A stretch of 36,795 nucleotides of DNA from Lachnospiraceae bacterium (GCA_017396145.1 JAFQMS010000016.1:1-36795); one strand, 5' to 3'; numbered from the stretch's first letter, positions 5,861-15,215 are shown. Translations and numbers: made by a program. Notes: generated by a model from the letters alone, not told the origin.

Positions 5861-6961
5861 TTAATTAACCAAACACTCTTTTAACAATCTCATTGCTCTT
5901 TCATATTCCATATTCTCTATATACTCCACCACCGACCTTACAGCGCTTTCCCAGTCTGTTGGTAACTGACATTCTAAAAGTTTTACCAATTCCTTAACCG
6001 CTGCATTAGGCATAATATTATCCAAATAACTAAGAGCTACGAGTAATTCATTTTTGCACTCATGTTCAGATATCGGTAATTTCTTTTTAGGTCTGTCATT
6101 CCATGTATTTTCTTTTAAACATACTTCTATATGAGAAACTATTGAATTAATATTCTCATATATATTAGGAAATCTTTCCTCTATAAAATCATAATTACCC
6201 GCAAGACCTGCTATCTGATGAACCTTCGCTAACTCATACAATGTTGATGCCCCAATCTCTTTGGCAAACATCTTTATATATTTCATCTGCTCAATATAGT
6301 TAGCATAGTCACCTTTATTAATGTATTCACACAGAATATCTGCTTTTTGCATAGCCTGATGATATACAATCACCAATTTTTGTAGCAATGCTTTTCTCTC
6401 ATATCCACAACTTTTATAAAGGTATGGCATATCTAACCCCGGAATCTCTATCTTATCTTTTTTATTCTTACACTCTGTTTTTTCCTTTACCTCATTCTTC
6501 TTTATCTTTTTATTATCAGCAATCCACTTACGCAACATTCTGTCAAGATAATAGACTTCCATTGGTTTAACAATAAAATCATCTATAACATCACCAAGAA
6601 CTACTCTCTTATTACCAGTAGCGTTTTTTCCTATAACTACTATTATAGGTACCGAACTAACATACTTTTCATAAGCAGGATTTACCAAGGAAATATTTCT
6701 TATACTTTGGGCCACCTCAAGAAAATCCTTCTTATGATTGTTATAATCTACAAATATAACATCAAATCTTTCCTCAATTACATTCTTAACATATTCACTA
6801 TCTGAAGTCATAGTTGTAACATTAATGTCATAAAGTTTAATTAAATCTCTTTGCAAAGAATAATCCTTATCGCAATCGTCAACTATAAGTGCCTTTACCT
6901 TCTTTGTCTTAAATGTTCCATTGTCAACATAATCTCTGATAGTTGAATCAAAATAGTTCAT
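5861..6961 (-). CDS. Receiver domain plus degenerate HPt-like domain
   Basis: The 366-residue protein has an N-terminal receiver domain (~20-145): acid pair D28-D29 (LIVDDC), acceptor D72 (DVIFVDYN) and K132-P133 (DFIVKPME). The usual Thr/Ser is Ile110. A Lys-rich linker (~150-172) leads to a helical region (~180-270) that aligns with HPt domains around residues 226-246. There Lys227 (QMKYIKMFAKEIGA) occupies the place of the phosphorylated His. The C-terminal ~70 residues are helical (YLDNIMPNAAVKELVKLLEC). It starts immediately after the clpX-paralogue stop (TAA then ATG), so translation is probably coupled. No kinase or DNA-binding domain is present. A regulatory or adaptor role is inferred. 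Confidence 0.8.
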   Translation of the reverse strand: MNYFDSTIRDYVDNGTFKTKKVKALIVDDCDKDYSLQRDLIKLYDINVTTMTSDSEYVKNVIEERFDVIFVDYNNHKKDFLEVAQSIRNISLVNPAYEKYVSSVPIIVVIGKNATGNKRVVLGDVIDDFIVKPMEVYYLDRMLRKWIADNKKIKKNEVKEKTECKNKKDKIEIPGLDMPYLYKSCGYERKALLQKLVIVYHQAMQKADILCEYINKGDYANYIEQMKYIKMFAKEIGASTLYELAKVHQIAGLAGNYDFIEERFPNIYENINSIVSHIEVCLKENTWNDRPKKKLPISEHECKNELLVALSYLDNIMPNAAVKELVKLLECQLPTDWESAVRSVVEYIENMEYERAMRLLKECLVN

Positions 6962-8374
6962 TTAGCATCCCTGCCTCATCTCAATTTTAGGTATACCTTT
7001 ATTATCAATATAATCTTTTGTTATTGTTACTGTTCCAATGTTATCATCTTTAGGAATCTCATACATAATATCCAACATAAACTCTTCTATAATTGCTCTT
7101 AACGCTCTTGCACCTGTATCCTTTTTTATGGCTCTTTCAGCGATGGCTTCTAATGCCTCATCTTCAAATACAAGTTTAACCTCATCCATCTCAAGAAGCT
7201 TCTGATACTGCTTAAGTATTGCATTTTTAGGTTCTTTAAGAACGCTTACCAACATATCCTTAGTCATTCCCTTAAGTGCGAAAACTATAGGAAGTCTTCC
7301 TAAAAATTCTGGTATCATTCCAAACTCTCTTAAGTCTTCTGTCTGTACCTTATCAAATATATTCTCATCTTTGTCAAACTTATCTTTAAGATCCGCACCA
7401 AAACCTATACTGCTGCTCTTAGTCAATCTGTTTTTAATTATTTTTGCAAGATCAGGAAATGCTCCACCGCAAATAAATAGAATATTCTTGGTATTAATAG
7501 TTGTCATTGGCACCATAGCATTTTTAGATGTGGCACCTACAGGCACTTCTATGTCCGCTCCTTCTAAAAGTTTTAACATTCCTTGTTGAACGGATTCTCC
7601 ACTTACATCACGGTTATTAACATTCTTCTTTTTTGCTATCTTGTCGATTTCATCTATATATATTATGCCTCTTTCTGCCCTGTCCACATCATTATCCGCT
7701 GCAGCTAGTAGTTTAGACACAACACTTTCTATATCATCACCTATATATCCTGCTTCCGTAAGAGAAGTTGCATCTGTAATAGCCAAAGGTACATTAAGAA
7801 GTTTTGCAAGAGTCTTAACTATATATGTTTTTCCACACCCTGTAGGCCCAAGCATTAGCATATTGGATTTTTCAATTTCTATATCATCTTCGCCCTTCAT
7901 AGATGCTGCTACCCTTTTATAATGATTATAAACTGCTACTGATATTACTTTCTTTGCATGCTCCTGACCGATAACATAGTCATCTATTTTACTTTTAATG
8001 ATATGTGGAAGGGGTATATTCTTTATATCAAATATTTCTTCATCTGTTTTCTTTTCTTTATTATCTTCTTTAGGTTTAGCTTGCTTTTTCTTAAGTTTTT
8101 GTCTGTTAGGTATATTACCCATATCTTCCATAAAATCACTACCCATGCCCATAAACGGCATTCCCATCATGTCAAACCCACTCATGCTATTCATTGAATC
8201 AAATGTTTTTTGCATACAGTCGTTACAAATGCATATGTTATTAGGGATGTGCATCATCTTCCCTGCGATACGTTCACTTCTTCTGCAGATATAACAAATA
8301 TCTTCTCTATCATCCTTATCTTTCTCATTATCATTATTAATCTTATCTATATCTTTACTATCCTTTTCTTCCAT
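6962..8374 (-). CDS. clpX: ClpX paralogue (AAA+ unfoldase) with altered RKH loop
   Basis: A 470-residue ClpX-type ATPase. It has an N-terminal zinc domain (C27, C30, C50, C53), a long Met-rich and then Lys-rich linker (~60-115) not seen in ordinary ClpX, and the AAA+ core from ~118. Walker A GPTGCGKT is at 176-183, Walker B IIYIDEID at ~237-244, pore loop GYIGDD at ~209. The IGF loop (SIGFG, ~323), which docks on ClpP, is kept, as is sensor-2 GARALR. In the position of the RKH loop (needed for ssrA-tag recognition in E. coli ClpX) an ungapped match gives SKN. It is longer than typical ClpX and is not next to tig or clpP, so it is probably a second copy with different substrates. It leads an operon with two receiver-domain genes. 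Confidence 0.88.
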   Translation of the reverse strand: MEEKDSKDIDKINNDNEKDKDDREDICYICRRSERIAGKMMHIPNNICICNDCMQKTFDSMNSMSGFDMMGMPFMGMGSDFMEDMGNIPNRQKLKKKQAKPKEDNKEKKTDEEIFDIKNIPLPHIIKSKIDDYVIGQEHAKKVISVAVYNHYKRVAASMKGEDDIEIEKSNMLMLGPTGCGKTYIVKTLAKLLNVPLAITDATSLTEAGYIGDDIESVVSKLLAAADNDVDRAERGIIYIDEIDKIAKKKNVNNRDVSGESVQQGMLKLLEGADIEVPVGATSKNAMVPMTTINTKNILFICGGAFPDLAKIIKNRLTKSSSIGFGADLKDKFDKDENIFDKVQTEDLREFGMIPEFLGRLPIVFALKGMTKDMLVSVLKEPKNAILKQYQKLLEMDEVKLVFEDEALEAIAERAIKKDTGARALRAIIEEFMLDIMYEIPKDDNIGTVTITKDYIDNKGIPKIEMRQGC

Positions 8375-8411
8375 ATCTTCACTCTTTCTCCATCAATCTA
8401 GTAGTATTATA

Positions 8412-8440
8412 ATTATACCTTTTTACCATAATAATAACAA
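8412..8440 (-). promoter_or_regulatory. Promoter of the clpX-paralogue operon
   Basis: TTGTTA (8435-8440), 17-nt spacer, TATAAT (8412-8417) on the minus strand. The -35 box falls in the T-rich tail of the htrA terminator. Confidence 0.65.
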
Positions 8441-8467
8441 GATGCCACAGACAATTTCTGTGGCATC
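8441..8467 (-). terminator. Terminator of htrA
   Basis: A perfect 11-bp stem (GATGCCACAGA / TCTGTGGCATC) with a 5-nt loop, followed on the minus strand by TTGTTATTATT. It begins seven bases past the htrA stop. Confidence 0.85.
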
Positions 8468-8473
8468 CCATAA

Positions 8474-9937
8474 TTATTTATTATTCTCATCGTCAGTCAC
8501 TTGATTAGAAAAACCTTCTGGTCTTTTTCCAAGTGTAAGTTCTTTTTTCATCTCATTATACTTTCCATCCTCAAATCTTTCAAATGTAAGCGTAATCTTT
8601 TCTCCTGCTCTATAATCTCCAACCTTATCAATCAACTGTTCATTAGATGTAACCTCTATGTCGTTAATCTTTGTTATAATATCTCCCTTTAACATTCCCT
8701 GCTCAGCAGCCGGTCCATCCTCTACAATCTCCGTAAACATTACTCCCGCAGGGCAATTATATAGTTGGCTTATCTCCTTACTTACAGTACTGCAAACCAC
8801 TCCAAGATAACCTTTTTCCTCATCAGGAATATGCTCTTTATTCATAAGTTCTTGAATTATAGGAAGAACTTTTGATACTGGAATGGCATACCCCATTCCC
8901 TCAACATCTTCACTGGCAAGTTTTGCAGAATTAATCCCAATAACTTCTCCTTTGCCATTCAAAAGAGCGCCTCCTGAATTACCCGGATTGATTGCTGCAT
9001 CTGTCTGAATTGCTGTATAAGTAGTTTGGTCTATTTTTACCTCTCTGCTAAGTGCACTGATACATCCCTTTGTCACTGACTGTCCATATCCTAAAGCATT
9101 ACCTATGGCAATGGCCAATTCTCCTGTTCTTAGTTTACTCGAATCTCCAATAACAGCTATTTTAATTGCTTTTACTGTTTCATCCTTCAAATCCTTTTTG
9201 CTGACAGAACATACAGCCAAGTCTACAGAAGCATCTGTTCCCTTAACCGTAGCCTCATAAGATTCTCCATCAGCAAATGTAATCTGAACTTTATCTGTGT
9301 CCTCAACCACATGATTGTTAGTCACTATCAACAATTCATCATCATTTTCACCAATAATTATTCCAGAACCACTACTGTCATATTCACGTTGATCATAGTA
9401 CCCTGGCCAAATGGTGATATTATGAGTACTAGTACATGTTATTGATACTACTGATGGCATAGCCTCTTCTACAATATCTGCTATATCTGATTTTGTCTCA
9501 ACTGTATTATTAGATACCACTGTTGTCGCAATGGTAGTATTAGCGCCAGTTTTATCACCTTGTTCTACTTTAGTTTGTTCTTTATCGTTATTATCATTAA
9601 AATGCTTGTCAACAAAGTAAAAACCTGCTCCTGCTGATACTCCAAATAATACCGCGCTTAAAACTACCGCCACAACCTTGCCCAAAAATCTCCCTTTTTT
9701 CTTCTTAGCAGGTTCCATGTTATCCTTTCTCTCATCACTTACAATCTTATTATTCTCTGTGTTCTCATAAGTATAATATTTAGGAGACTCAAACATCTCC
9801 TCTACTCTTTCTTCCTCTTTTTCTTCTATTCTGTTTTCTTCTGTCATTGCCCTATCCTCCTCTATGCTTGTATTTTCAGTATCTTCTCCCATCTCTTCAT
9901 TATTGTTTTCTATATTGTTTTCTTTATTATCTATCAT
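8474..9937 (-). CDS. htrA: HtrA/DegP-family membrane serine protease with PDZ domain
   Basis: An envelope quality-control protease of 487 residues. The N-terminal ~80 residues are very acidic and presumably cytoplasmic. Then KKKGRF and one membrane helix (~88-108) anchor it. The trypsin-like domain has His209 (TNNHVVED), Asp239 (ASVDLAV) and Ser321 (NPGNSGGALL). One PDZ domain follows (~395-480, GYLGVVCSTV to LTFER). The start at 9937 is supported by AAAGGAAAG upstream. A longer frame from a GTG at 10009 lacks a ribosome site and adds unlikely residues. It is divergent from the LCP gene at 10158, so both promoters lie in 9938-10157, though no single site stands out. A strong terminator follows. 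Confidence 0.93.
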   Translation of the reverse strand: MIDNKENNIENNNEEMGEDTENTSIEEDRAMTEENRIEEKEEERVEEMFESPKYYTYENTENNKIVSDERKDNMEPAKKKKGRFLGKVVAVVLSAVLFGVSAGAGFYFVDKHFNDNNDKEQTKVEQGDKTGANTTIATTVVSNNTVETKSDIADIVEEAMPSVVSITCTSTHNITIWPGYYDQREYDSSGSGIIIGENDDELLIVTNNHVVEDTDKVQITFADGESYEATVKGTDASVDLAVCSVSKKDLKDETVKAIKIAVIGDSSKLRTGELAIAIGNALGYGQSVTKGCISALSREVKIDQTTYTAIQTDAAINPGNSGGALLNGKGEVIGINSAKLASEDVEGMGYAIPVSKVLPIIQELMNKEHIPDEEKGYLGVVCSTVSKEISQLYNCPAGVMFTEIVEDGPAAEQGMLKGDIITKINDIEVTSNEQLIDKVGDYRAGEKITLTFERFEDGKYNEMKKELTLGKRPEGFSNQVTDDENNK

Positions 9938-10157
9938 TTGACAACTTTCCTTTCTCTTATTATAATTTTCAAAGTCCCAAAAGATTTCTATACAAAAACC
10001 ACGGGCCACATTAAAAACTTATCACAGATTATAATTCTAAAATGTGTTGTAATTGTGAAAAATATGTTATAGAATTTTGAAAATGATAAAATACGAAAAT
10101 ATGTAAACTATAACATTATAATAACCTACTGAAACAATACACGAAACGGAGATATAT

Positions 10158-11225
10158 ATGAAAAAGAAAAAATACGAAAATGAGTCTCCTAAAGCCAGAA
10201 AAAAAAGACTCAAACGAAAAAAAATAATAAGAAGAAGAATCTTTGCTTTCTTAATACTTTTACTGTTCGTATTAATAGCAGGAGTGGTTCTTTTTATCAT
10301 GGACAAGCTTAACAAGATTAATTACAAAGATGTTGATAGAGATAATCTTTATACCGTAGATTTAAACCTTGAAGATTACTACAACATCCTGGTATTCGGT
10401 GTTGATTCTAGAGCAGACGAATTAGAAAAGAATACTCGAAGTGACACTATGATATTAGTATCCATCAACACCAAAACCAAAGAAATCAAACTCACTTCTT
10501 TCTACAGAGATACCTACGTTCAAATTGAAGGCCACAACTATAATAAACTCGGACATGCCTACTCCTATGGAGGTGCTACTCTTGCTTTGTCTACCTTTAA
10601 TAAGAACTTTGACTTAGATTTAGATACCTATGTTACCGTAAACTTTACCAGTGTCGCCAACGCAATTAATATGTTAGGCGGTGTGGAAGTAGAAGTTAAA
10701 GAAGCAGAAATCCCGCATATCAATAAATATGGCGAAGAAATTGCAAGAATTAACGGTTGCAAATACACCAATGTTACTACTCACGGAAAAATAACCCTAG
10801 ATGGCTATCAGGCTATAGGCTATAGCCGAATACGAAAATTAGGCAATGGAGATTTTGAGCGAACAAACAGGCAAAGAGCAGTTCTTAATGCCATGTTTGC
10901 TAAATTAAAAAAATCCGATTTGTCCACAATAAACGATATGCTTGACGAAATTCTTCCTCAAGTGCTAACCAATATGGACAACAAAACAATTCTTGCATTA
11001 GCAAAAGACTGTTTAGCCTATGATATTACAGAAAGCGCAGGCTTCCCTTATAATCTAAAAACAGGCTATGTAGGAAAAGCTGCAATGGTACTTCCAAACA
11101 CTCTTTATGATAATGTAATACAACTCCATGATAGGCTATTCAAGGCAGAAACCGGAAAGGATTATATTCCTACCTCAACAGTAGAGGAAATAAGTTCCCA
11201 TATAAGCCAATATATCAAAAAATAA
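10158..11225 (+). CDS. LytR-CpsA-Psr (LCP) family cell-wall polymer ligase
   Basis: A 355-residue protein that should attach undecaprenyl-linked glycopolymers to peptidoglycan on the outer face of the membrane. The N-terminus is strongly basic (KKKKYENESPKARKKRLKRK) and is followed by one membrane helix (~27-48). The LCP domain spans ~75-265, with the FGVDSR, RSDTMILVSIN, SFYRDTYV and HAYSYGG motifs and conserved arginines (IGYSRIRK, ERTNRQRAVL) that bind the pyrophosphate lipid head. GGAG precedes the ATG by 8 nt. It is a single gene, divergent from htrA and convergent with leuA, with a shared hairpin at 11237-11281. Confidence 0.93.
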   Translation: MKKKKYENESPKARKKRLKRKKIIRRRIFAFLILLLFVLIAGVVLFIMDKLNKINYKDVDRDNLYTVDLNLEDYYNILVFGVDSRADELEKNTRSDTMILVSINTKTKEIKLTSFYRDTYVQIEGHNYNKLGHAYSYGGATLALSTFNKNFDLDLDTYVTVNFTSVANAINMLGGVEVEVKEAEIPHINKYGEEIARINGCKYTNVTTHGKITLDGYQAIGYSRIRKLGNGDFERTNRQRAVLNAMFAKLKKSDLSTINDMLDEILPQVLTNMDNKTILALAKDCLAYDITESAGFPYNLKTGYVGKAAMVLPNTLYDNVIQLHDRLFKAETGKDYIPTSTVEEISSHISQYIKK

Positions 11226-11236
11226 TACAAACAAAA

Positions 11237-11281
11237 AATGCCCCCAGAAGTTATCTTTTACATCAAACTTTTGGGGGCATT
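11237..11281 (-). terminator. Terminator of leuA, shared with the LCP gene
   Basis: A 15-16 bp stem (AATGCCCCCAGAAGTT with AACTTTTGGGGGCATT) lies between two convergent genes. On the minus strand it is followed by TTTTTTGTTTG, ending leuA. The plus-strand tail (TTATATATA) is weaker. Confidence 0.88.
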
Positions 11282-11315
11282 ATATATACATCTGATTGTA
11301 TTATCACTATATAGT

Positions 11316-12986
11316 TTATTCTCTAATTCTGTTTATTGCACTAAATAAAGCTCTTATAGTCGCTCTTGTAATATTAGAACTTTCACCTACACCAAATGTA
11401 GTTTTTCCAGTTTCCTTATCTAGAAGTTGTATGTATGCAGCTGCTTTTGCATTAGAACCAGCAGTAAGCGCATGCTGTGAATAATCAAGAATCCTATATT
11501 TAACACCAAGATATTCGTCAAGTCCATTATTAACAGCATCTACCGGACCATTACCAGTTGCAGTAATAGTCTTCATCTCACCATGGTCTGTAAAACTAAG
11601 CTGAATACTAGTGTCGAAATCTTCTTCCTGACTATCACCCATATCTGTGAACATGCACTTCTTAAAATGAAGTGGTTCCTTTTTATCAATGTAATGAGAC
11701 TTAAACTCAGCCATGATTGTTTCAGGTGCAACTTCGCCATGTTTTTCAGCAATTACCTGAATTACATCAGCAAATTCTTTATGCATTCCCTTTGGAAGTT
11801 TATATCCAAAATATGTATCCATAATAAATGCTACGCCACCCTTACCGGATTGACTGTTAATTCTAACAATTGGCTCATATTTTCTACCAATATCCATTGG
11901 GTCAATTGGAAGGTATGGAACCTGCCAAATCTTAGACTGTCTCTCCTGCATTGCCTTAACACCTTTGTTAATGGCATCTTGATGAGAACCAGAAAATGCT
12001 GTGAATACAAGTTTTCCAGCATATGGATGTCTTGCATCAATAGGAAGTTTTGTACATCTTTCATACACCTCAATAATCTCTGTGATATTTTCCACATCAA
12101 GTTCTGGATTAATACCCTGAGAGAACATATTGTAAGCTAATGTTAGTATATCAACATTACCTGTTCTTTCCCCATTACCAAATAAAGTACCTTCTACTCT
12201 GTCTGCACCTGCCAAAAGAGCAAGTTCACTTATTGCTACACCGGTTCCTCTGTCGTTATGCGGATGAATACTTAAAATAATACTCTCTCTATCTTTAAAA
12301 TGTCTATCCATCCATTCAATCTGATCTGCATATACATTAGGAGTATTCATCTCAACTGTAGCAGGAAGGTTGAATATAATCTTATTATCCTTTGTTGGTT
12401 GCCACACATCCTGAACTGCAGTACAAATCTCAAGGGCAAAATCAAGTTCAGTTCCCGTAAAACTCTCTGGAGAGTACTCAAGAATAATATTTCCCGGGAA
12501 ATCTTCAGCATACTGTTTAACAAGTTTTGTTCCCTCAATTGCAATCTGAATAATCTCTTCTTTAGACTTATTGAATACAACGTCTCTTTGAAGTGTAGAA
12601 GTTGAATTATATATATGAACTACAACATTCTTAATTCCCTCAATAGCTTCAAATGTTCTTTTAATAAGATGTTCTCTACACTGTACAAGTACCTGTACAA
12701 CAACATCATCTGGAATAAGTTTTCTATCAACAAGCTGTCTTAAAAAATCATATTCTATCTGGGATGCTGATGGAAAACCTATCTCTATCTCCTTAAATCC
12801 AAGTTTTACTAACATATTAAAGAATTCTATTTTTTCCTCAACAACCATTGGTTCAATAAGAGCCTGATTACCATCTCTTAAGTCTACACTACACCATATT
12901 GGTGCTTTTTCAATTTGCTTACTTGGCCACTGTCTGTCCTCAAGTTCTACAACAGGGTTGCGCATATATCTTTTATAGTTTAACAT
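11316..12986 (-). CDS. leuA: 2-isopropylmalate synthase, long type 2 form
   Basis: Condenses acetyl-CoA with 2-oxoisovalerate, the first committed step of leucine synthesis. At 556 residues it is the long LeuA2 class. The catalytic TIM barrel starts around WCSVDLRDGNQAL (metal Asp) and includes SIHPHNDRGTG (HxH metal ligands) and the GNGERTGNVD loop. The C-terminal third is the regulatory domain (ITATGNGPVDAVNNGLDEYL) that binds leucine in this family. GGAGG precedes the ATG. The start lies only 17 nt after the cdaR stop, with no promoter or leader between, so it appears to be the last gene of the cdaA-cdaR operon. A strong terminator follows. Confidence 0.97.
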   Translation of the reverse strand: MLNYKRYMRNPVVELEDRQWPSKQIEKAPIWCSVDLRDGNQALIEPMVVEEKIEFFNMLVKLGFKEIEIGFPSASQIEYDFLRQLVDRKLIPDDVVVQVLVQCREHLIKRTFEAIEGIKNVVVHIYNSTSTLQRDVVFNKSKEEIIQIAIEGTKLVKQYAEDFPGNIILEYSPESFTGTELDFALEICTAVQDVWQPTKDNKIIFNLPATVEMNTPNVYADQIEWMDRHFKDRESIILSIHPHNDRGTGVAISELALLAGADRVEGTLFGNGERTGNVDILTLAYNMFSQGINPELDVENITEIIEVYERCTKLPIDARHPYAGKLVFTAFSGSHQDAINKGVKAMQERQSKIWQVPYLPIDPMDIGRKYEPIVRINSQSGKGGVAFIMDTYFGYKLPKGMHKEFADVIQVIAEKHGEVAPETIMAEFKSHYIDKKEPLHFKKCMFTDMGDSQEEDFDTSIQLSFTDHGEMKTITATGNGPVDAVNNGLDEYLGVKYRILDYSQHALTAGSNAKAAAYIQLLDKETGKTTFGVGESSNITRATIRALFSAINRIRE

Positions 12987-13003
12987 TTCAAATCCTCCAC
13001 ACT

Positions 13004-14350
13004 TTAATCGCTTTCCACATTATTATCAATTACTGTATTCTCAGTTTCTATTGTATCATCAACCTCTTGTGAATTCTCATCTACTACATCGTCACTGATA
13101 GTTGGTTCTTCTGGTTGTTCTATTACTTCTTTTAGAGTTATTTCTATATATGGACCATCAATTATCTCTACCCCTTCTACATCCTCAAATTTCACTGACA
13201 CCTTTTGTGTTCCAATTATCAATTTTTCCATATCAATATTTGGCGCAAACATAGAAGCATCCAGATTCTCAACAGCATCACTCAAACCTCTAACTGTAAA
13301 GCTTAATTTCTTATCAGTTTCGTAATCTGTCATTACATCTGTTCTTAGATTTAGAAATTTAATGTCCTTAGCAGAAAATTCTATCTTTTTCTCAACAAGT
13401 TTTTCTATCTCCAAAGTAACTTCACATTCTTTATCATCAGATATAATCTTAATCTCATTTGACAGATATTTCTTCAGGTCAAATGTACCACTGTAATCAT
13501 CAACATACCCTGTAACATCTACATCTAGCACTATTTTATCAATCTTATCCAATGAAGTTTTTGTTCCGGCAATCCTTAGTTCTTTTAGTGAACATTCTTG
13601 TTGTGTAATTATATATCCATCTTCTAAATTACCTGCAATATTAATCTCCACAGGAATTGATTTAACCTTTAACGGATTAGCTGATACCGATATAGAATTT
13701 ACTCCAAATTTTATCTTATCAGATTTAATATGTGTTCCATTAACATCATATGCCTTCGGTTCTGCTATTACTCTAAATTCTTTGTTTACGTCATTGACAT
13801 ATACATCGATTCTAACCTCAGATATCTTTTTCATCACAGATTCAGGTGCTGATACATTAATACGGTTAGGTGACGCATTTATCTCATCAACACTAATATA
13901 ATAATCCTTCGCTGGCTCACCTTTTGTCTGTATCATAACCTCAAACTGTTTTGTAAGATAATTCTCAACAGATAGCATCATAGTCTGATTCTTTCCTTCA
14001 ACTATCTCTTGCTCAGAAGCATATTTTTTTGCAAGTGATACTTCTATAGGAACCGCATTAGTTATAGAATACTTTGACAAATCCGCAACTGCATAAAAGT
14101 CTGATTCAGTTAATGTATCTACAATGCTTTTTTTACCTTTAACCACAACTGTAACTTGGTCATTACTTTCTACCTCATAATACATTCCTGCTCCAGTTAT
14201 ACTCTCTCCATTGACTGTTTTTACATCAATACCTGTAATCCTTGTTGTAATGGTAGGGTCATCAACATTTAATATAACCAGCCAAATTACAAATGCAACC
14301 ATCACTGAAAGGATTTTCAGGCCCAGATTATTTGTCAGTCTTTTTCTCAT
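13004..14350 (-). CDS. cdaR: CdaR/YbbR, regulator of diadenylate cyclase
   Basis: A 448-residue membrane-anchored protein. The N-terminus MRKRLTNNLGLKILSVMVAF is followed by a single helix, and the rest is extracellular with repeated YbbR beta domains (about four, ~50-410). The tail is acidic (QPEEPTISDDVVDENSQEVD). CdaR binds CdaA and modulates c-di-AMP synthesis in Firmicutes. The reading frame overlaps the end of cdaA by 23 nt, as expected for a coupled pair. leuA follows by 17 nt, where glmM is usual. Confidence 0.92.
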   Translation of the reverse strand: MRKRLTNNLGLKILSVMVAFVIWLVILNVDDPTITTRITGIDVKTVNGESITGAGMYYEVESNDQVTVVVKGKKSIVDTLTESDFYAVADLSKYSITNAVPIEVSLAKKYASEQEIVEGKNQTMMLSVENYLTKQFEVMIQTKGEPAKDYYISVDEINASPNRINVSAPESVMKKISEVRIDVYVNDVNKEFRVIAEPKAYDVNGTHIKSDKIKFGVNSISVSANPLKVKSIPVEINIAGNLEDGYIITQQECSLKELRIAGTKTSLDKIDKIVLDVDVTGYVDDYSGTFDLKKYLSNEIKIISDDKECEVTLEIEKLVEKKIEFSAKDIKFLNLRTDVMTDYETDKKLSFTVRGLSDAVENLDASMFAPNIDMEKLIIGTQKVSVKFEDVEGVEIIDGPYIEITLKEVIEQPEEPTISDDVVDENSQEVDDTIETENTVIDNNVESD

Positions 14351-15215
14351 TCTTACGCCATCCTTTCAGATTTTTAATTTTATTCTTTCGTGGGTCCACA
14401 GCTACTATCTTTTGAATAGCAAGGAGTTCCTTACGAATTCTGTCCGAATCTACATTACGAGTTATCTTCCCATCATGTGCTATGGAAATCTTTCCTGTTT
14501 CTTCCGAAACAACAATAACAACCGCATCTGATACCTCTGTTATTCCAATTGCCGCTCTGTGTCTTGTTCCCATATCTTTGCTTAGATATTTATTATCAGA
14601 CAATGGCAAATAGCATGTTGCAGCCACAATCCTATTACCACGAATTATAACTGCTCCATCGTGTAGAGGTGTATTTTTCTCAAATATATTTATTAACAAC
14701 TGACTACTAATATTAGAGTCAAGTTTAATCCCTGTACTTTCATACTCAGCAAGTTTAACCTCGTGTTCGACCACAATAAGTGCTCCCATGCTTGATTTTG
14801 CAAGGTCAAGTGTTGCGCTGACAATCTCCGAAATTGTATCCTTAGAAAACCTGTCATTCTTTTCCTGATCATCAAACACAAATATAGAAGACATAATATT
14901 TTTACTACCAAGTTGCTCTAAGGCTCGCCTCAACTCAGGCTGGAAAACTACAAATATGGCTATAATTCCAACACTAATTGTCTTTGAAAATATCCACAGA
15001 ACCACATTAAGTTGCAAAATAGCTGCAACTAATGCAAATCCAAGAATAATAACAAGTCCTTTAAAAAGAACCCATGCTCTTGTATTTCTAACCCACACTA
15101 TTATATGATAAACCAAATATGCAAGGATGAAAATCTCCAATACATCTGTTATGCCTATTTTAGGGAATACTATCCAGTCAAGATAATCTTTTACAGCATT
15201 AAAAAATGTATTCAT
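14328..15215 (-). CDS. cdaA: Diadenylate cyclase CdaA
   Basis: Membrane enzyme that makes cyclic di-AMP from two ATP, a second messenger that controls potassium and osmolyte transport. The 295-residue protein has three N-terminal helices (~22-95) and a DAC domain with DGA at 186-188 (LHDGAVI) and RHR at 218-220 (GTRHRAAIG). Both are the catalytic motifs. The start at 15215 has GGAGG 8 nt upstream; an in-frame ATG at 15236 does not. The C-terminal tail is basic. It lies downstream of two unknown membrane proteins and overlaps cdaR. Confidence 0.97.
   Translation of the reverse strand: MNTFFNAVKDYLDWIVFPKIGITDVLEIFILAYLVYHIIVWVRNTRAWVLFKGLVIILGFALVAAILQLNVVLWIFSKTISVGIIAIFVVFQPELRRALEQLGSKNIMSSIFVFDDQEKNDRFSKDTISEIVSATLDLAKSSMGALIVVEHEVKLAEYESTGIKLDSNISSQLLINIFEKNTPLHDGAVIIRGNRIVAATCYLPLSDNKYLSKDMGTRHRAAIGITEVSDAVVIVVSEETGKISIAHDGKITRNVDSDRIRKELLAIQKIVAVDPRKNKIKNLKGWRKNEKKTDK

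Noticed and set aside
9938-10009. 24-residue N-terminal extension of HtrA from a GTG
   Set aside because: No ribosome binding site precedes the GTG, while the ATG at 9937 has AAAGGAAAG upstream.
11583-12140. Plus-strand open frame of 185 codons
   Set aside because: It lies wholly antisense to leuA and reads as low-complexity Cys/Phe/Asn-rich shadow sequence.
12987-13003. T-box or leucine leader before leuA
   Set aside because: Only 17 nt separate cdaR from leuA, leaving no room for a leader.
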